Origin: Panicum virgatum | Lineage: Eukaryota > Streptophyta > Magnoliopsida > Poales > Poaceae | DNA length: 64,000 nt | NCBI RefSeq assembly: GCF_016808335.1 | Contig: NC_053136.1 | Span: 3,144,531 to 3,208,530 of the forward strand | Reading direction: 5' to 3' | Shown: piece by piece, positions 10,698 to 20,755 of the stretch | How positions within the stretch are numbered: the stretch's first letter is position 1 | How the letters are laid out: every line of letters begins with the position of its first letter | The notes under the pieces: generated by a model | The model's input: only the letters and a program-made list of their open reading frames with translations | Database searches by the model: none | Told to the model about the DNA's origin: nothing | Made by a program: the position numbers and the translations under genes

Positions 10698-11567
10698 CTA
10701 ACACCTAAAAAACAAGCTTTTTACATCTCGGCTTATTTTATTATTCTCAACCTGAAATAGACTGGGACTCATTATTTTTGTGGCCTCCTTAATAGAAGGT
10801 GGACACCATCTACGAATCGGACCTGTACATCTACAGCCACCTGGATCCCAGGGAGACCATCGGAACGAGAGGGGAGGACGGGTACGGCCACCTGGAATTA
10901 GTCGGGTCTGTGACCAGCGGAGACGTCCTCGCGGCGGCCGGCAGCGGAAAGCGGTGGTGCTAAGCAGTGCGTCCCCGCCGGTGAAAACGAGGAAACCGCC
11001 TCCCTTACCGCCGCTGCTGCGAAGTTGTAGTTCGCCGCCCGCGAGAAAAACAACATACCCGTTGCCCGTAGGGAAAACCACATGCCGAAGATCCCCGACA
11101 CAGCGGACGAGATCGACGTCCTCCACGTCGCGAACCGTAGTGTGGGGGAGCTGCAAAGGGGTATAGGGCTGATTCTGCTGCAGATCGCGCATCTCCTGCA
11201 CCCGCCGACACGCTAGGTGGCCGCGAGCAACAGCCTGCAGCCGCACCACCGCCAAGACCTGGTGCGCAAATGCCGTCTGCATTGCTGGCACAGTCTTCGT
11301 TGGCGATGGAGCTGATGCAACAAGTGGCGTAGCACTGTGGAACTGCACAGGCACCACTGTGGCTGTTGGTGGTGCTGCTGGCGACGTTGTTGAGGATGGT
11401 GCAGCAACCACTGCGGAATCGATGGCCATGCCGCCTTGCTGCAGCACAGGGTCCTCCACCACGAGGTCCAGTGTTGACGAAGGTGGTGCAGCAGATGTAG
11501 GGTTGTTGAACCTGTTGAGCAGCGCAAGGACATGGTCGATCTTGGCGTTGATCGCCACCCTCACCAC
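10698..11567 (-). CDS. Gag-like ORF with an IQ motif
   Basis: A 289-residue frame with an N-terminal helical stretch (INAKIDHVLALLNRFNN), a proline/alanine-rich linker, and an IQ calmodulin-binding-like motif at about residues 107-123 (VVRLQAVARGHLACRR). A separate 84-residue frame that starts nearer the primer-binding site (11578-11832, MAGYSAAVPISTP) appears to be the true N-terminus, joined to this one only through a frameshift near 11570, so the original protein is broken. Because it lies between a primer site and a polypurine tract it belongs to the retroelement. I infer that the IQ motif was captured. The C-terminal third is poorly conserved-looking. Confidence 0.5.
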   Translation of the reverse strand: MVRVAINAKIDHVLALLNRFNNPTSAAPPSSTLDLVVEDPVLQQGGMAIDSAVVAAPSSTTSPAAPPTATVVPVQFHSATPLVASAPSPTKTVPAMQTAFAHQVLAVVRLQAVARGHLACRRVQEMRDLQQNQPYTPLQLPHTTVRDVEDVDLVRCVGDLRHVVFPTGNGYVVFLAGGELQLRSSGGKGGGFLVFTGGDALLSTTAFRCRPPRGRLRWSQTRLIPGGRTRPPLSFRWSPWDPGGCRCTGPIRRWCPPSIKEATKIMSPSLFQVENNKISRDVKSLFFRC

Positions 11568-11577
11568 AGGATCAAAG

Positions 11578-11832
11578 CTAGGGTCGCCCGTGGAAGGTGC
11601 GGGCTACTGCGCGGGCAAGGGCGCCATGGTGGCCGTGGCAGTGGTGAACACCGGCAGAGCTGCGGAGAACAGCGTCGGAGAATAGCGCCGGCGGCGCAGC
11701 GGAGAACATGGCCGGCGCAGCCCAAGGATGGGTGCCGAGCGCCGACGGCGCAGCGGGGAATAGGGCCGGCGCAATCCAAGGATGTGCGCTGAGCGGCGTG
11801 GAGATGGGCACAGCGGCGGAGTACCCAGCCAT
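11578..11832 (-). CDS. N-terminal gag-like fragment of the LTR element
   Basis: The first ATG after the primer-binding-like site opens this 84-residue frame. It contains repeated PW.APA.F.AAP motifs (HPWIAPALFPAAP and HPWAAPAMFSAAP), a low-complexity repeat. It ends just upstream of the IQ-motif frame in another reading frame, which suggests one original ORF split by a frameshift. Confidence 0.4.
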   Translation of the reverse strand: MAGYSAAVPISTPLSAHPWIAPALFPAAPSALGTHPWAAPAMFSAAPPALFSDAVLRSSAGVHHCHGHHGALARAVARTFHGRP

Positions 11833-11862
11833 GGTCCCGGACCGGTGGAGCTGATACCAAAT

Positions 11863-11925
11863 TGTTATGGTGGCTGTTGGGCTGAGAGGATTGAGGAGGA
11901 AGAGAGAAGCTTGTTGATTGTTGAC
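11863..11925 (-). mobile_element. Truncated 5' LTR of the short element
   Basis: It starts tgttatggtggctgttgggctg, matching the start of the 3' LTR at 10340, but only about 60 bp can be followed before the sequence changes to tgacactccgtagagcccc of the neighbouring element. Confidence 0.5.
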
Positions 11926-14165
11926 ACTCCGTAGAGCCCCAATTTACGTACCGCAAGCGCACGGATCGTGGTAGCTTTTCCCTTAGAGTACTCCCCCAAG
12001 GTTTATCAATCCGTGGATCGGAAGCGAACCGACTAGGGTTTACCATCTAATCTATCGAACCTATCCTAAACATAAAGCAAAGATTGCATATAAACTGAAC
12101 ACTTGATAGATATGAATGAAGCATAAGTGTTCATCACACCGACAACAGTAGATGAGATAACACAACCAAGGAGCTAGGGCCTATCGTCTCTAGGTACAGT
12201 TCTAGTCAAAAAGGTGATCAAAACATAGATTGCATCTCAACTAAAGGTACACGAAATCATCTCTCAAAAAGGCGGCTCGCAAGCGGCCTACTTTCCCAAG
12301 GTCGCCGGTGCGAGGTGCGTGTTAATGCCTAAGGTTTCCCAAAGCTTTACCCCAAACGCCCACCAAGTGCTCTTACTCGAAGCTCCTCCTCTTGGTGGCC
12401 GCGCAACGACTCCCATGGTACTCGCCATCGATCCTATTCCATCCACATCATGTCGTCGCTAGAATTTTTGCCTCCGCCATGCTGTCACCACACCGGGGTA
12501 ATCAACCAACTAGCTAAAACACGCTACCTCAACATATCCACAAGATATAGACTAATCACCATGAATAGATCTAATCTTACTATGAACATATGGATGCATC
12601 ACATATGAGAAAGAAAGCATGCATTGAAGTAGACCAAAGTCGAGACAACTAGAATAAAGAGTAGATTGATATCACCATCGTGTGTGTACATACCCCGACG
12701 AATGTTGGAGATGACTCCCGAACTCCACCATGGCACATCCTCGCAGGGAGGCCATGGCGGCTAGGGGTGGCCTAAGCCATCTCCTAGGTACATTCGAAGA
12801 CTTGTGGCGGTCGTCGTCTCCCTCCGGCCTTGGCCCTAGGTTTTCGTCGAGTTCTGGGTGGATTGATGCCGCGAGTTGAATAAGGTGCGAGCTATTTATA
12901 AGCCGAGGAAGCTACCGGTCGAAGGGGAGGCCGAACCGCCTCGGAAACGGGCTAGGCCGGCCGGCCTCATGGGCCTAGGCCGGTCGGCCTACCCTCTTTC
13001 GGGCCCGCCTTGGTCTCATCTTTCGCGTGTAGACTCCTCGCATCTTCTAGAGTTTATGTCCTTCACGATTGTACCCCTTTGGACGTCGTTATCTTGGAGA
13101 CATCTTCAAGGAAAGGATAGGATAGGGAATCCTTCCTTAAATCTTTATTTGCTTTGCTTAATCCCGAAGTATCTTGATCTCATCTTTGTGGGCTTGGTCC
13201 TTTGGGCTCTCTTGGAGGATGGATGTGCATGAATGGGCTTCGAATCAACATGAGCTTTGGTCCTTCCTTTGGGCTTTGGCCTTCGTCTTTCTCCGTGTTA
13301 GCGCTCGATCACGGGCCTCGTCATTTCATGCTCCAAAATAGGCCAAAAACCTGCAAAAACGAAGTTCCTACAAAATATATGTGCAAATACAAAAATGACC
13401 AATAATTAGGCCGGGGTTAGGATGGTTAGTGATTTTGATATTAAATTCATGCCATTATCAAGGATAAACAAGGGATAAAATGGGTACTTAAGGAGCGCCA
13501 ACATCCCCCCATGCTTAAACCTTGCTCGTCCTCGAGTAAGTCCAGGAGCTTTGCTTATAAAGAAATCAGCGTTGCCCCTCAATGTCCTCTCTGCACTTAG
13601 TCATACATAATAAGACATATTGCTCTCTCAAGTATTTAGCATTTAAGTTCATGTTGTGACCGGCTACTTTTTCATTATGGAAGATAGACTAGCAATTAAA
13701 GAACAAGCCACAATAATAATAAATAAATACAATGCTCTCAAACTTAAGCGAACTTCAAACCTTTACCTATTTTCATCGTGAAGAGTTTTCAAAAGAATGC
13801 ATATCAAACATAAGTGAGGTTCTCTTGCAAAAGATCATGGAAATACTCATCTCATTAAGTCTCTCAAGCCTACATTAGATTGTCTTCAACCTATTCTACT
13901 CATATATAAAAGTGGAAGGCTTATGTGGAGCTTGATAGGTAAAAACAATCCTAGCAAATCATTATATCTGAAATACTATCAAACTACGAGAGAGATCTAT
14001 TGGATTTACTGAAACTTGTCAAAAAGGCTATTGGAAAATAATGTTGGAGAGGGAGAAAGATGAAACACACACATTTAGATAGGTGGACATGTGCAAGTGG
14101 CAAATGGATGATCCCGAGACACAAATGAAGTTCTCATTATCGGATTGCACATGTGTAAGGAACAT

Positions 14166-15492
14166 GGCACCAGTTATGCCATTTCAAGTGATTTTGGTGA
14201 TCGAATGACAACACAACACTTGGACTAATATGATTGTTAAGATGGCAATTCTCAGGCTTTTAGGTTCAGATCAGGAGCACCGGAAGAACCGGCGCTATGA
14301 AGTTTGGTGCAGAAGGGAATCGAAGCCAAGTCAGCCTATAGGCACCGGTTGAACCGACGGGTCAAAAAGGGGGCATCGGTGCATTGGGCGTCCTATGTTC
14401 CAGAGACGATGTCAAGACCCAGGAGAAGATTCTTCAGCACCGGTTGAACCGGTGAAGCATCGGTGCATACCATCGGTGTAATGACGTCAGCTGTCTGGAG
14501 AAGATTCTTAAGCACCGGATGAACCGGTGATGCATCGGAACAAAGCATCGGTTCAACCGGTGGTCACTGCATCAGCTGTCAGGACTTCAACGGCTACTTC
14601 GGTTTATGAGTGACCGGAGGAACCGACGCTACCCCTGCCAGAGGCATCGGTTCTTCCGGTGATACGCAGATTTTCAGCTGACCGTTGGAGCAACGGCTAC
14701 AAGACTTGGTGGCCTATATATACGCCTCACCCCGGCCATTTGAAGTTTTTGCTGGAGTTGCTGGACATCCCACACACACCCAAGAACATCTCCAACCACC
14801 ATAGAGCTTCATTGTACATCATATAGGCTTAAGCACACTTGTGAGAGTGCTTAGTGCTTGTAATAGGGATTAGTTCTTGCGAGAGCTCCCTTGAGAGAAG
14901 TCTTGCTGCGGCAAGCAACTTCTGATCCGTCGTGTGACCCTCCGTCTTGGTGTGGAGTGGCAACGACACTTTGTGCGGGGGAAGAGGAGGCCCCCTCCTT
15001 GGTGGAGAAGCTCCGTAGTGGATTACGGCCGGGTGACCGAGAGAGATGGTGGCGGTGCATGAGACTTGGTGTCTTAGGGGCACTTGCCTTTGCTTGCCGG
15101 CATCGCCTTGGTGGCGTAGTGCAAGACGGTGATCGGAAGAGCCTCGGTGTCCCGTGGACGTAGGCGTTTGTGCCGAACCACGTTACATGACCGTGTCTAC
15201 TCGGGAGTTTGCATCCCTCTTGCACTTACCTCTTTACTTACCGCATTACGTTTCCGCATTTACTCTTTCTTGCGTACCCTTACTTTCCTAGTTAGTTTGA
15301 TTAGGATCGGCTAGGTTGCAAGTCTTTTAGGGGTAAGTAGAGAGTAGCATAGTTAAACCTTAGTCATAACTAGCATGTATAGGAAGTGTTAGGTTTATCT
15401 TATGCAAGTAGTTTGAGCCCTAGGTTAAAAAGCGATCAGCGACCCTATTCACCCCCTCGCCCTCTAGGGTCGGACACCCCGGTGATCCTTAC
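14166..15492 (+). mobile_element. Solo LTR, copia-like (plus orientation)
   Basis: The sequence between the direct repeats aacatgg (14161-14167 and 15493-15499) is an insertion of about 1.33 kb; removing it restores a continuous sequence (gtaaggaacatggttgg). It contains imperfect tandem accggttgaaccggtg-type motifs, a TATA box TATATATA at 14715-14722, and the ending caccccctcgccctctagggtcgg...ccttaca typical of some grass copia LTRs. There is no internal region, so it is a solo LTR left by LTR-LTR recombination. The exact edge within the 7-bp repeat is ambiguous. Confidence 0.72.
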
Positions 15493-15578
15493 AACATGGT
15501 TGGAAGATTTGAGTATGGAATAGTTCTTCAAAGTAACTTGGAAAATTAATGAAGCCAAAAAGAACTAAGGAGCATTTT

Positions 15579-15640
15579 ATTCTTCTCTTTTTTCTTTCTT
15601 TTTTCTTTTCTTTTTTCTTTTCTTTTTTTCTTTCTTTTTG
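15579..15640. repeat. Polypyrimidine tract
   Basis: An imperfect run of (T)nC units about 60 bp long inside the non-coding retroelement derivative. It is a simple-sequence tract with no other signal. Confidence 0.85.
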
Positions 15641-18600
15641 CTCCTTAGAACTTTTGATAACATAGAATACTTACCCAGCCATCCCCCATGCTTGAACGAA
15701 TGCTCGTCCTCAAGTATGAATAGTGGGAGAACCAACTAGTTAGAGTAAGTATCTCAAATTCATCTTCTTCTTTGTAGAACCTCTTGAATCTCCAGGGAGC
15801 CTTGTCTCTCAAAACTTTTCTTTATATGGTGCCCTTGATTCTTTTGATTCCGTCGAAATGATAATCCATACTCAAATTGGGTTGTGGTCAAGGAGGTAAT
15901 CACAAAAAGATATTTTTGGTTTAGGGTGGATATCCAGCGAGGTTTGCAAAATTTCCGAAGTAGAAACTCACAATGCATGGATAAATAGGCTATCAAAAAG
16001 AAGGTTACAAAAAACGGAATGACCAGCTTCTTAGTCTCATACCAAAGAAATCAATCTTAATCCAACTCATCAAAATATAAGTTTGCAATCTAAAAGTTTC
16101 ATCATGAAAGAATATGTATGTATAGGCTTTGGTAGGTAGAACTTTGCAAGAGATTCACAAATGTAGATAGCATAGGAATTAAGTTTTCAAATTAAACAAC
16201 ACAAGGTGTAAGGTCATCGGTAGACTTAAATCAAAGAACAATATAAAATATGTGGATCTAGAATTTAGTCATTTAACCTCCACAAATAAAAGAGCCGGTA
16301 TTTTAATTATTTTAATTCTATTTAATTGAGAGCAAATGGTCAAGTCATATACAACATAGCGTAGGTAAAACAAAGCAGCAACTTTTATCACTTTTCCTTA
16401 AGCAAGAGCATATAAGAATATCATCGTGGTGAGCTCAAGGTGATGGTGGTTATCATTTATTGAAAACAAAAACAAATCTATGTTGTACTCCTAGTAGCCA
16501 TGTTATTATAGGGAGAGATATACAAAGGTTGCATCTATGGTTGAAGGCATATATGTACAAGCATTAGAAAAAGAGAGAGTTGAGGAAGAATTACCGTCCT
16601 TCTCGATGCTCGTAATGAAGTGTAGCGCGGCCTCCCCCATACTTAAGCATTGTGCTAAGCATGGAAGAACAATCATGAGCATCTTGTGGCAAATGTGATT
16701 ATCTTACTCCATGAGATCTTTCTTTCTTGTCCACGAAATCCTCCCCCATGCTTAGCATGATGCTAGGCGTGGAAGGAGAAGATGGACCATCTTGCAATTC
16801 TTGAAGTCCTTCCCTCATGTGTATGAATATCATCTTCAATGTGTCTTCACCTTTGTTACCTCAATTTTCTTCAACTTCTACTTATACTACATCATGGTCC
16901 CAATCATTGCTTCACATCGTCGTCGCCTCCTTCAATTCCTCGTTGTCCCATTGCTGCCTCATCTTCACGAATTTTCTTTCAATTTACAGAACAGAACATG
17001 TACTGAAATATTGCTCCATTGCGAAGTGCATGAATTTTCCTTTTCAACAAGTTCTCATTCGCCCAAAATTGATTCTGAACAAGAGAGTTATGTCCATTTC
17101 ATCCTAGCGCTGCAATCTGTCCCGATGAATTTCAGAACGCGCAACGTCCAATGTTCTTGCCATATCTCCTTGTACGGGTCTTCAAATTCATTGATCTTAG
17201 ATGCGTTGGAACGGGAATTTCATGGAGCTTCTGAATATCAACTTTTTCTTCCTTGTACATCTCTGTCTCTGTGCAAAATTTGATGAAAACAGTGGGGCTT
17301 GCTCTCGAACTTTGGAGATGTTGACGAATTTGATTTCTTCTTTGATCACGAATTCATGGAAACGCTTTGTCATGCCTGCAAAACAATTCAAGTGCACAAT
17401 CTACCCCCAAGGTGACAGTTGGGAGTAGAAACAATCGCCAACAAACAAAAAACATACCCTAAGATACTTAACTTGTGGCATAATTAGTCTAGTGAAAATT
17501 AAACCTAATGGGTGTTTGTGAATGCAAGTGGGAGGTGTGTGTATGCGAATGAGAGGAAAATAGATTGCTATCTTGGTCAAAAGAGCTTAAAGATGGAGGT
17601 CCGCAAACTTAAAGATGGAGGTCCGCAAACAAGTTTAAACACCACGTTTACACAAGATTGCAAAAGGTAAATGCTATCATGGTAAGCATTACATTGATAG
17701 GAAAGCATACATCAATAAGATTGAGACCAAGCTAGCAAAATGAGGGCATGAACAATGGAATGGATGCAAAGTGCAAATGCAAAGTTAGCAAAAATAAGTG
17801 TTAGCAAGGTTGAAAGGACCTTTCGATGTCGTTCTGCAACTAGCTTATTGAAAAATAATTGCTAGGAGTGACAAAAAGCCTTCGCGACACTTCATAAGAA
17901 GTGAGGCTTTTGTCAATGAAAAGGTTATTTATCGAAAAGGACCAAGCAACTGAGCTAACAAGGTTCTAGAAGTAGGTTTATGTGTTTCCTATATTTTTGG
18001 CTTAAAACAAAAATTTTGAAGAGAGAGTGTTGGGTATAGAAATTCTATTTAAGGTGGTTTTTTAAAAAAAAACTAGAGAGAAACAAAAGTTAGATTTTTT
18101 TTAAAGAAAAACATAACCTATGGTTTTAGGATTCCTCTATGAGTTGTTTTCCTAAGGGTTTTAGGATCTCAAAAGTGAGGCTAGTCAATGTTTTTTTAAA
18201 AAGAGTTTTTTAAAATACAACATGCAATGCAAGGGTGAGATGAACAACATGGTATGCAATGCAACACGAGGTGGATGAACAAAATGATATGACATGTGGT
18301 CTAAAACAAAACAAAAAGTTAGCCTAAGTTAACTAGCCACAAGTTTAGAATCAAAGAGCGGTGCAACACTTTATATTTCCCTCTAAAAGGACACAAATAA
18401 AAAGACTCAAAACACTAATAGGCACACAAAAATATCTACAAGTTTTCTAAGATCAAATAACAAAGTGCTCCCTCAATAACATTTAGAATGAACAACATGA
18501 AGTTGTGGTTTTTGTTAGAGCAAAGGTACAATGTTACTTGATATTCCGATTAAAGAGTGCAATGTAGACGGTCATATTAATATATATAAAATAAAAGATC

Positions 18601-18700
18601 GGGTTGCCCCCCGCAAAGCACTTCATTTAAAGTCATAGAGCTCGACTTTCTTATCTTCAAATTGATGCGAAGCCATGGTTTTTCTGATTTAAAGTGAATT

Positions 18701-19064
18701 AGTTTTGATTTTTTAATCTAACTAGATTTATTTATTTATTTTTTAGAAAATACAAAACCACCTTCAAAATCAGCCCAAGGGCCAAATTTGCCCGGTTTTG
18801 ACAGTTGGATGGCCTATGTTGTCTGGTTTTGTAGTTGAAGGTTGAAAATCAGACTTTTGTGATAGTTCGAGGGTGAAAATTGGACTTCTCCTTTTTTTTT
18901 GGCCTTCGCGCGCGGGGGAGAAGGTGGGCGACGGGCCTTCGTGCGTGCCGTTCCGTCGCGGAGATGCTGATGCCAAGTCGCGGAGAGTGTGTATATTTGC
19001 GCGTGGAGGGGGCGAGATTTGCCAAGTTTCTTAATTTGCCAAGGTGGATGCCAAACTTTTGGAG
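18701..19064. other. Repeat-like flank of the P450 pseudogene
   Basis: It contains ggccaaatttgcccggttttgacagttgg and ggttgaaaatcagacttttg, phrases that look like a common grass intergenic repeat, then a short G+C-rich patch (18,905-18,960). No gene is supported. Confidence 0.35.
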
Positions 19065-19317
19065 TCTTTTTTTTGATTTGCTATACACAACATATTTTTT
19101 TGGGACTAGGATGAGCTTCTCCTTAGGATGCACCTAAACTGAAATGTCTCCCCCATATCAATGCATCCCATCCCAACTGGCACCTCCCAGTTGAAACGGT
19201 ACATGAGGTTAGCGACCATGATCTCAAGGGTCGTGATCGAAAAGTTCATCCCTTAGCAGATCCTTCGCCCAACCCCGAATGGAAGGAACTAAAGGTCATT
19301 TCCTTTGAAGTTGATGT

Positions 19318-19926
19318 TATCATGAATAGCACTTGTATTCATTATGAGGGCTCTAGGTCCGAATATATACATGTACAGGTATTAGAAAATATGCACAAAA
19401 CCCCTTATACAATGGGGAAACTACAAAAGATACATATACATCTAACACCCCCCCTCAAACTCAAGGTGGATCAATGACACTGAGTTTGGAGAGATAGAAC
19501 TTGTGCTGAACTCTGGTTTGTGCCTTAGTAAAGAAATCTGCCAACTGAAGCTTTGAAGGCACATACTGAAGAGCAATAACATCATCTTGTACCTGTGCTC
19601 GTGTATAAAAAGCATCAACACCAATATGCTTAGTGAGCTCATGCTTCACCGGATCACGAGCAATGCTAATAGCACCTGTACTGTCAGACAAAAGAGGAGT
19701 AGGCCCAGAAACAGAAACACCAAAATCCTCAAGTAGCCACCGCAACCAAGTAACCTCTGCTGTCACAAAAGCCATAGCTCGCAACTCAGCCTCTACACTC
19801 GAACGAGAAACTGCTACATGCTTCTTAGGCTCTAGGCCTGAATATATACATGTACAGGTATTAGGAAATATACACCAAATCCCTTATACAACGGAGAAAC
19901 TACAAAAGATACATATACATCTAACA
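19318..19926 (-). mobile_element. Miniature Ty1-copia element inside the P450 pseudogene
   Basis: It is flanked by exact 5-bp repeats gatgt (19313-19317 and 19927-19931); deleting it rejoins the P450 sequence gaagttgatgtccatg. The left LTR is 19318-19447 (130 bp). A polypurine tract follows at 19448, then the end of the RNase H domain, then a second LTR copy (19828-19926) lacking about 30 bp. Everything from the 5' LTR to RNase H is deleted. The LTRs differ at several positions, so this is not recent. Confidence 0.85.
19461..19827 (-). pseudogene. Copia RNase H C-terminal fragment
   Basis: It encodes SRSSVEAELRAMAFVTAEV, then WLRWLLEDFG, SDSTGAISIARDPV, KHELTKHIGVDAFYTR and PSKLQLADFFTKA, the classic end of a Ty1-copia polyprotein including the active-site aspartate in LLSDSTGA. 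The upstream reverse transcriptase is absent: the frame runs straight into an LTR at about 19,827. It reads on the minus strand, in line with the LTRs. Confidence 0.9.
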
Positions 19927-20034
19927 GATGTCCATGTCACTTCCCATGCCTGCGAATCTCTCGGGTTTGAACTCCTTGGCGTCCTCCCAGACATTTTTAT
20001 CCCTGCCAAGAGCCCAAGCATTGATCAGGACGGT

Positions 20035-20199
20035 AGTGGCGGATGTAGGATTGAGCTCCAGGGGGCTCTACTGTTCTTCTTCCTCCTCCCTCTTTAATTC
20101 TTCCTCCTCAAATTTGTATGGGGCTTGTGGTGGCTCCAATGGAGTTCTTGGGGGTAGGGGGGCTAGAGCCCCCCTGCCCTCACGCTGGCTCCGCCCCTG
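20035..20199. mobile_element. Small hAT-like MITE in the P450 pseudogene
   Basis: It starts agtggcggatg and ends gctccgcccctg, imperfect inverted ends of the CAGGGGCGGAGCC type. The flanks aggacggt (20027-20034) and aggatggg (20200-20207) match at 6 of 8 positions, the expected hAT duplication length. Removing it rejoins the P450 frame across DYMIPAK and INAWALGRD. It is 165 bp and non-coding. Confidence 0.6.
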
Positions 20200-20755
20200 A
20201 GGATGGGTATCTTAGCAGGGATCATGTAGTCCACCTGTTCTTAGTAGTCCTCCGTGTTGAAGCCGCCGATGAGGGCGGCCGTCACGTCGAGGAGCTCGCG
20301 GAAGAGCGTGGTCCGGCCGCCGACCTTGAGGAACCTACCGCCCGACACCGCACTGCACATGACGCTGGTGGTGAAGGCGTAGAGCAGCTCGCTCACGTCC
20401 ACCTCGTCAGAGCTAGAAAAGGTTGTGCAAAGCATAGATGCTCGGTGGGATATAGCACCTTGACAAAAATCTGCATGCAGCTGGTTTCTGGTTTAATCCA
20501 GCCAACCGATGTAATGATATTTGTCATTGAGAGATATATGCTGGAAAAGATTCGAATTTGCAGGGTGCTCTGACATCAGAGATGAAGATATTCAGACCAG
20601 CTGATGGGGGATTTTGACAGAGCAACAATCATAAATGGTCGAGCCACTATGCTTCCCTTATGGTGTGTGTTTAGAGACAGTGGCGGATTTACAGGGGGGC
20701 TAGGGGGGCTGGAGCCCCCCTACTGCCTGGCAAACCATGGATCCCTCCCCCACAG

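Larger units (their letters stand above)
10625..11862 (-). mobile_element. Internal region of a short non-autonomous LTR element
   Basis: A primer-binding-like site TTTGGTATCAGC (minus strand, about 11851-11862), resembling the initiator tRNA-Met site, sits right after the 5' LTR. A polypurine tract at 10625-10632 precedes the 3' LTR. The 1.24 kb between encodes only gag-like frames and no polymerase, so the element is a deletion derivative or a naturally gag-only element. Confidence 0.65.
11926..18700 (-). mobile_element. Large non-coding retrotransposon derivative (gypsy-type)
   Basis: A long stretch without genes. It starts tgacactccgtagagccccaa and continues with a grass-repeat-like stretch near 11,945 (cgtaccgcaagcgcacgg). 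It contains several copies of a motif like cccccatgcttaaaccttgctcgtcctcgag (13.5 kb, 15.7 kb, 16.6 kb, 16.75 kb), and ends near gggttgccccccgcaaagcac (18.6 kb). From memory, such sequences flank pol in grass gypsy elements, which would make this a polymerase-less derivative on the minus strand. The ends and family are not fixed. The sequence is interrupted by a solo LTR at 14.16-15.49 kb. Confidence 0.5.
19065..20435 (-). pseudogene. Cytochrome P450 pseudogene (CYP71-like)
   Basis: Three pieces are recognisable on the minus strand. Piece 1 (20,435-20,241) encodes VDVSELLYAFTTSVMCSAVSG and LFRELLDVTAALIGGFN, a mid-protein P450 region. Piece 2 (near 20,225-19,932) encodes DYMIPAK, then [20 protein letters not shown], the meander region. 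Piece 3 (19,312-19,065) encodes the heme-binding segment LPFGVGRRIC followed by TTLEIMVANLMYRFNWEVP and the C-terminal tail. The cysteine ligand is present, but a stop precedes FLPFG and another follows GRRIC, and the stretch between pieces 1 and 2 is missing. A copia remnant and a hAT-like element are inserted. In life such enzymes are ER-anchored mono-oxygenases; this copy cannot make one. Confidence 0.88.

Noticed and set aside
16792..17283. A 163-codon plus-strand frame
   Set aside because: AT-rich low-information frame inside a non-coding retroelement derivative.
19318..19320. LTR start at tgttatc (19315) for the copia remnant
   Set aside because: That start gives no 5-bp duplication; taking gatgt as the duplication restores the P450 sequence exactly, so the element begins at 19318.
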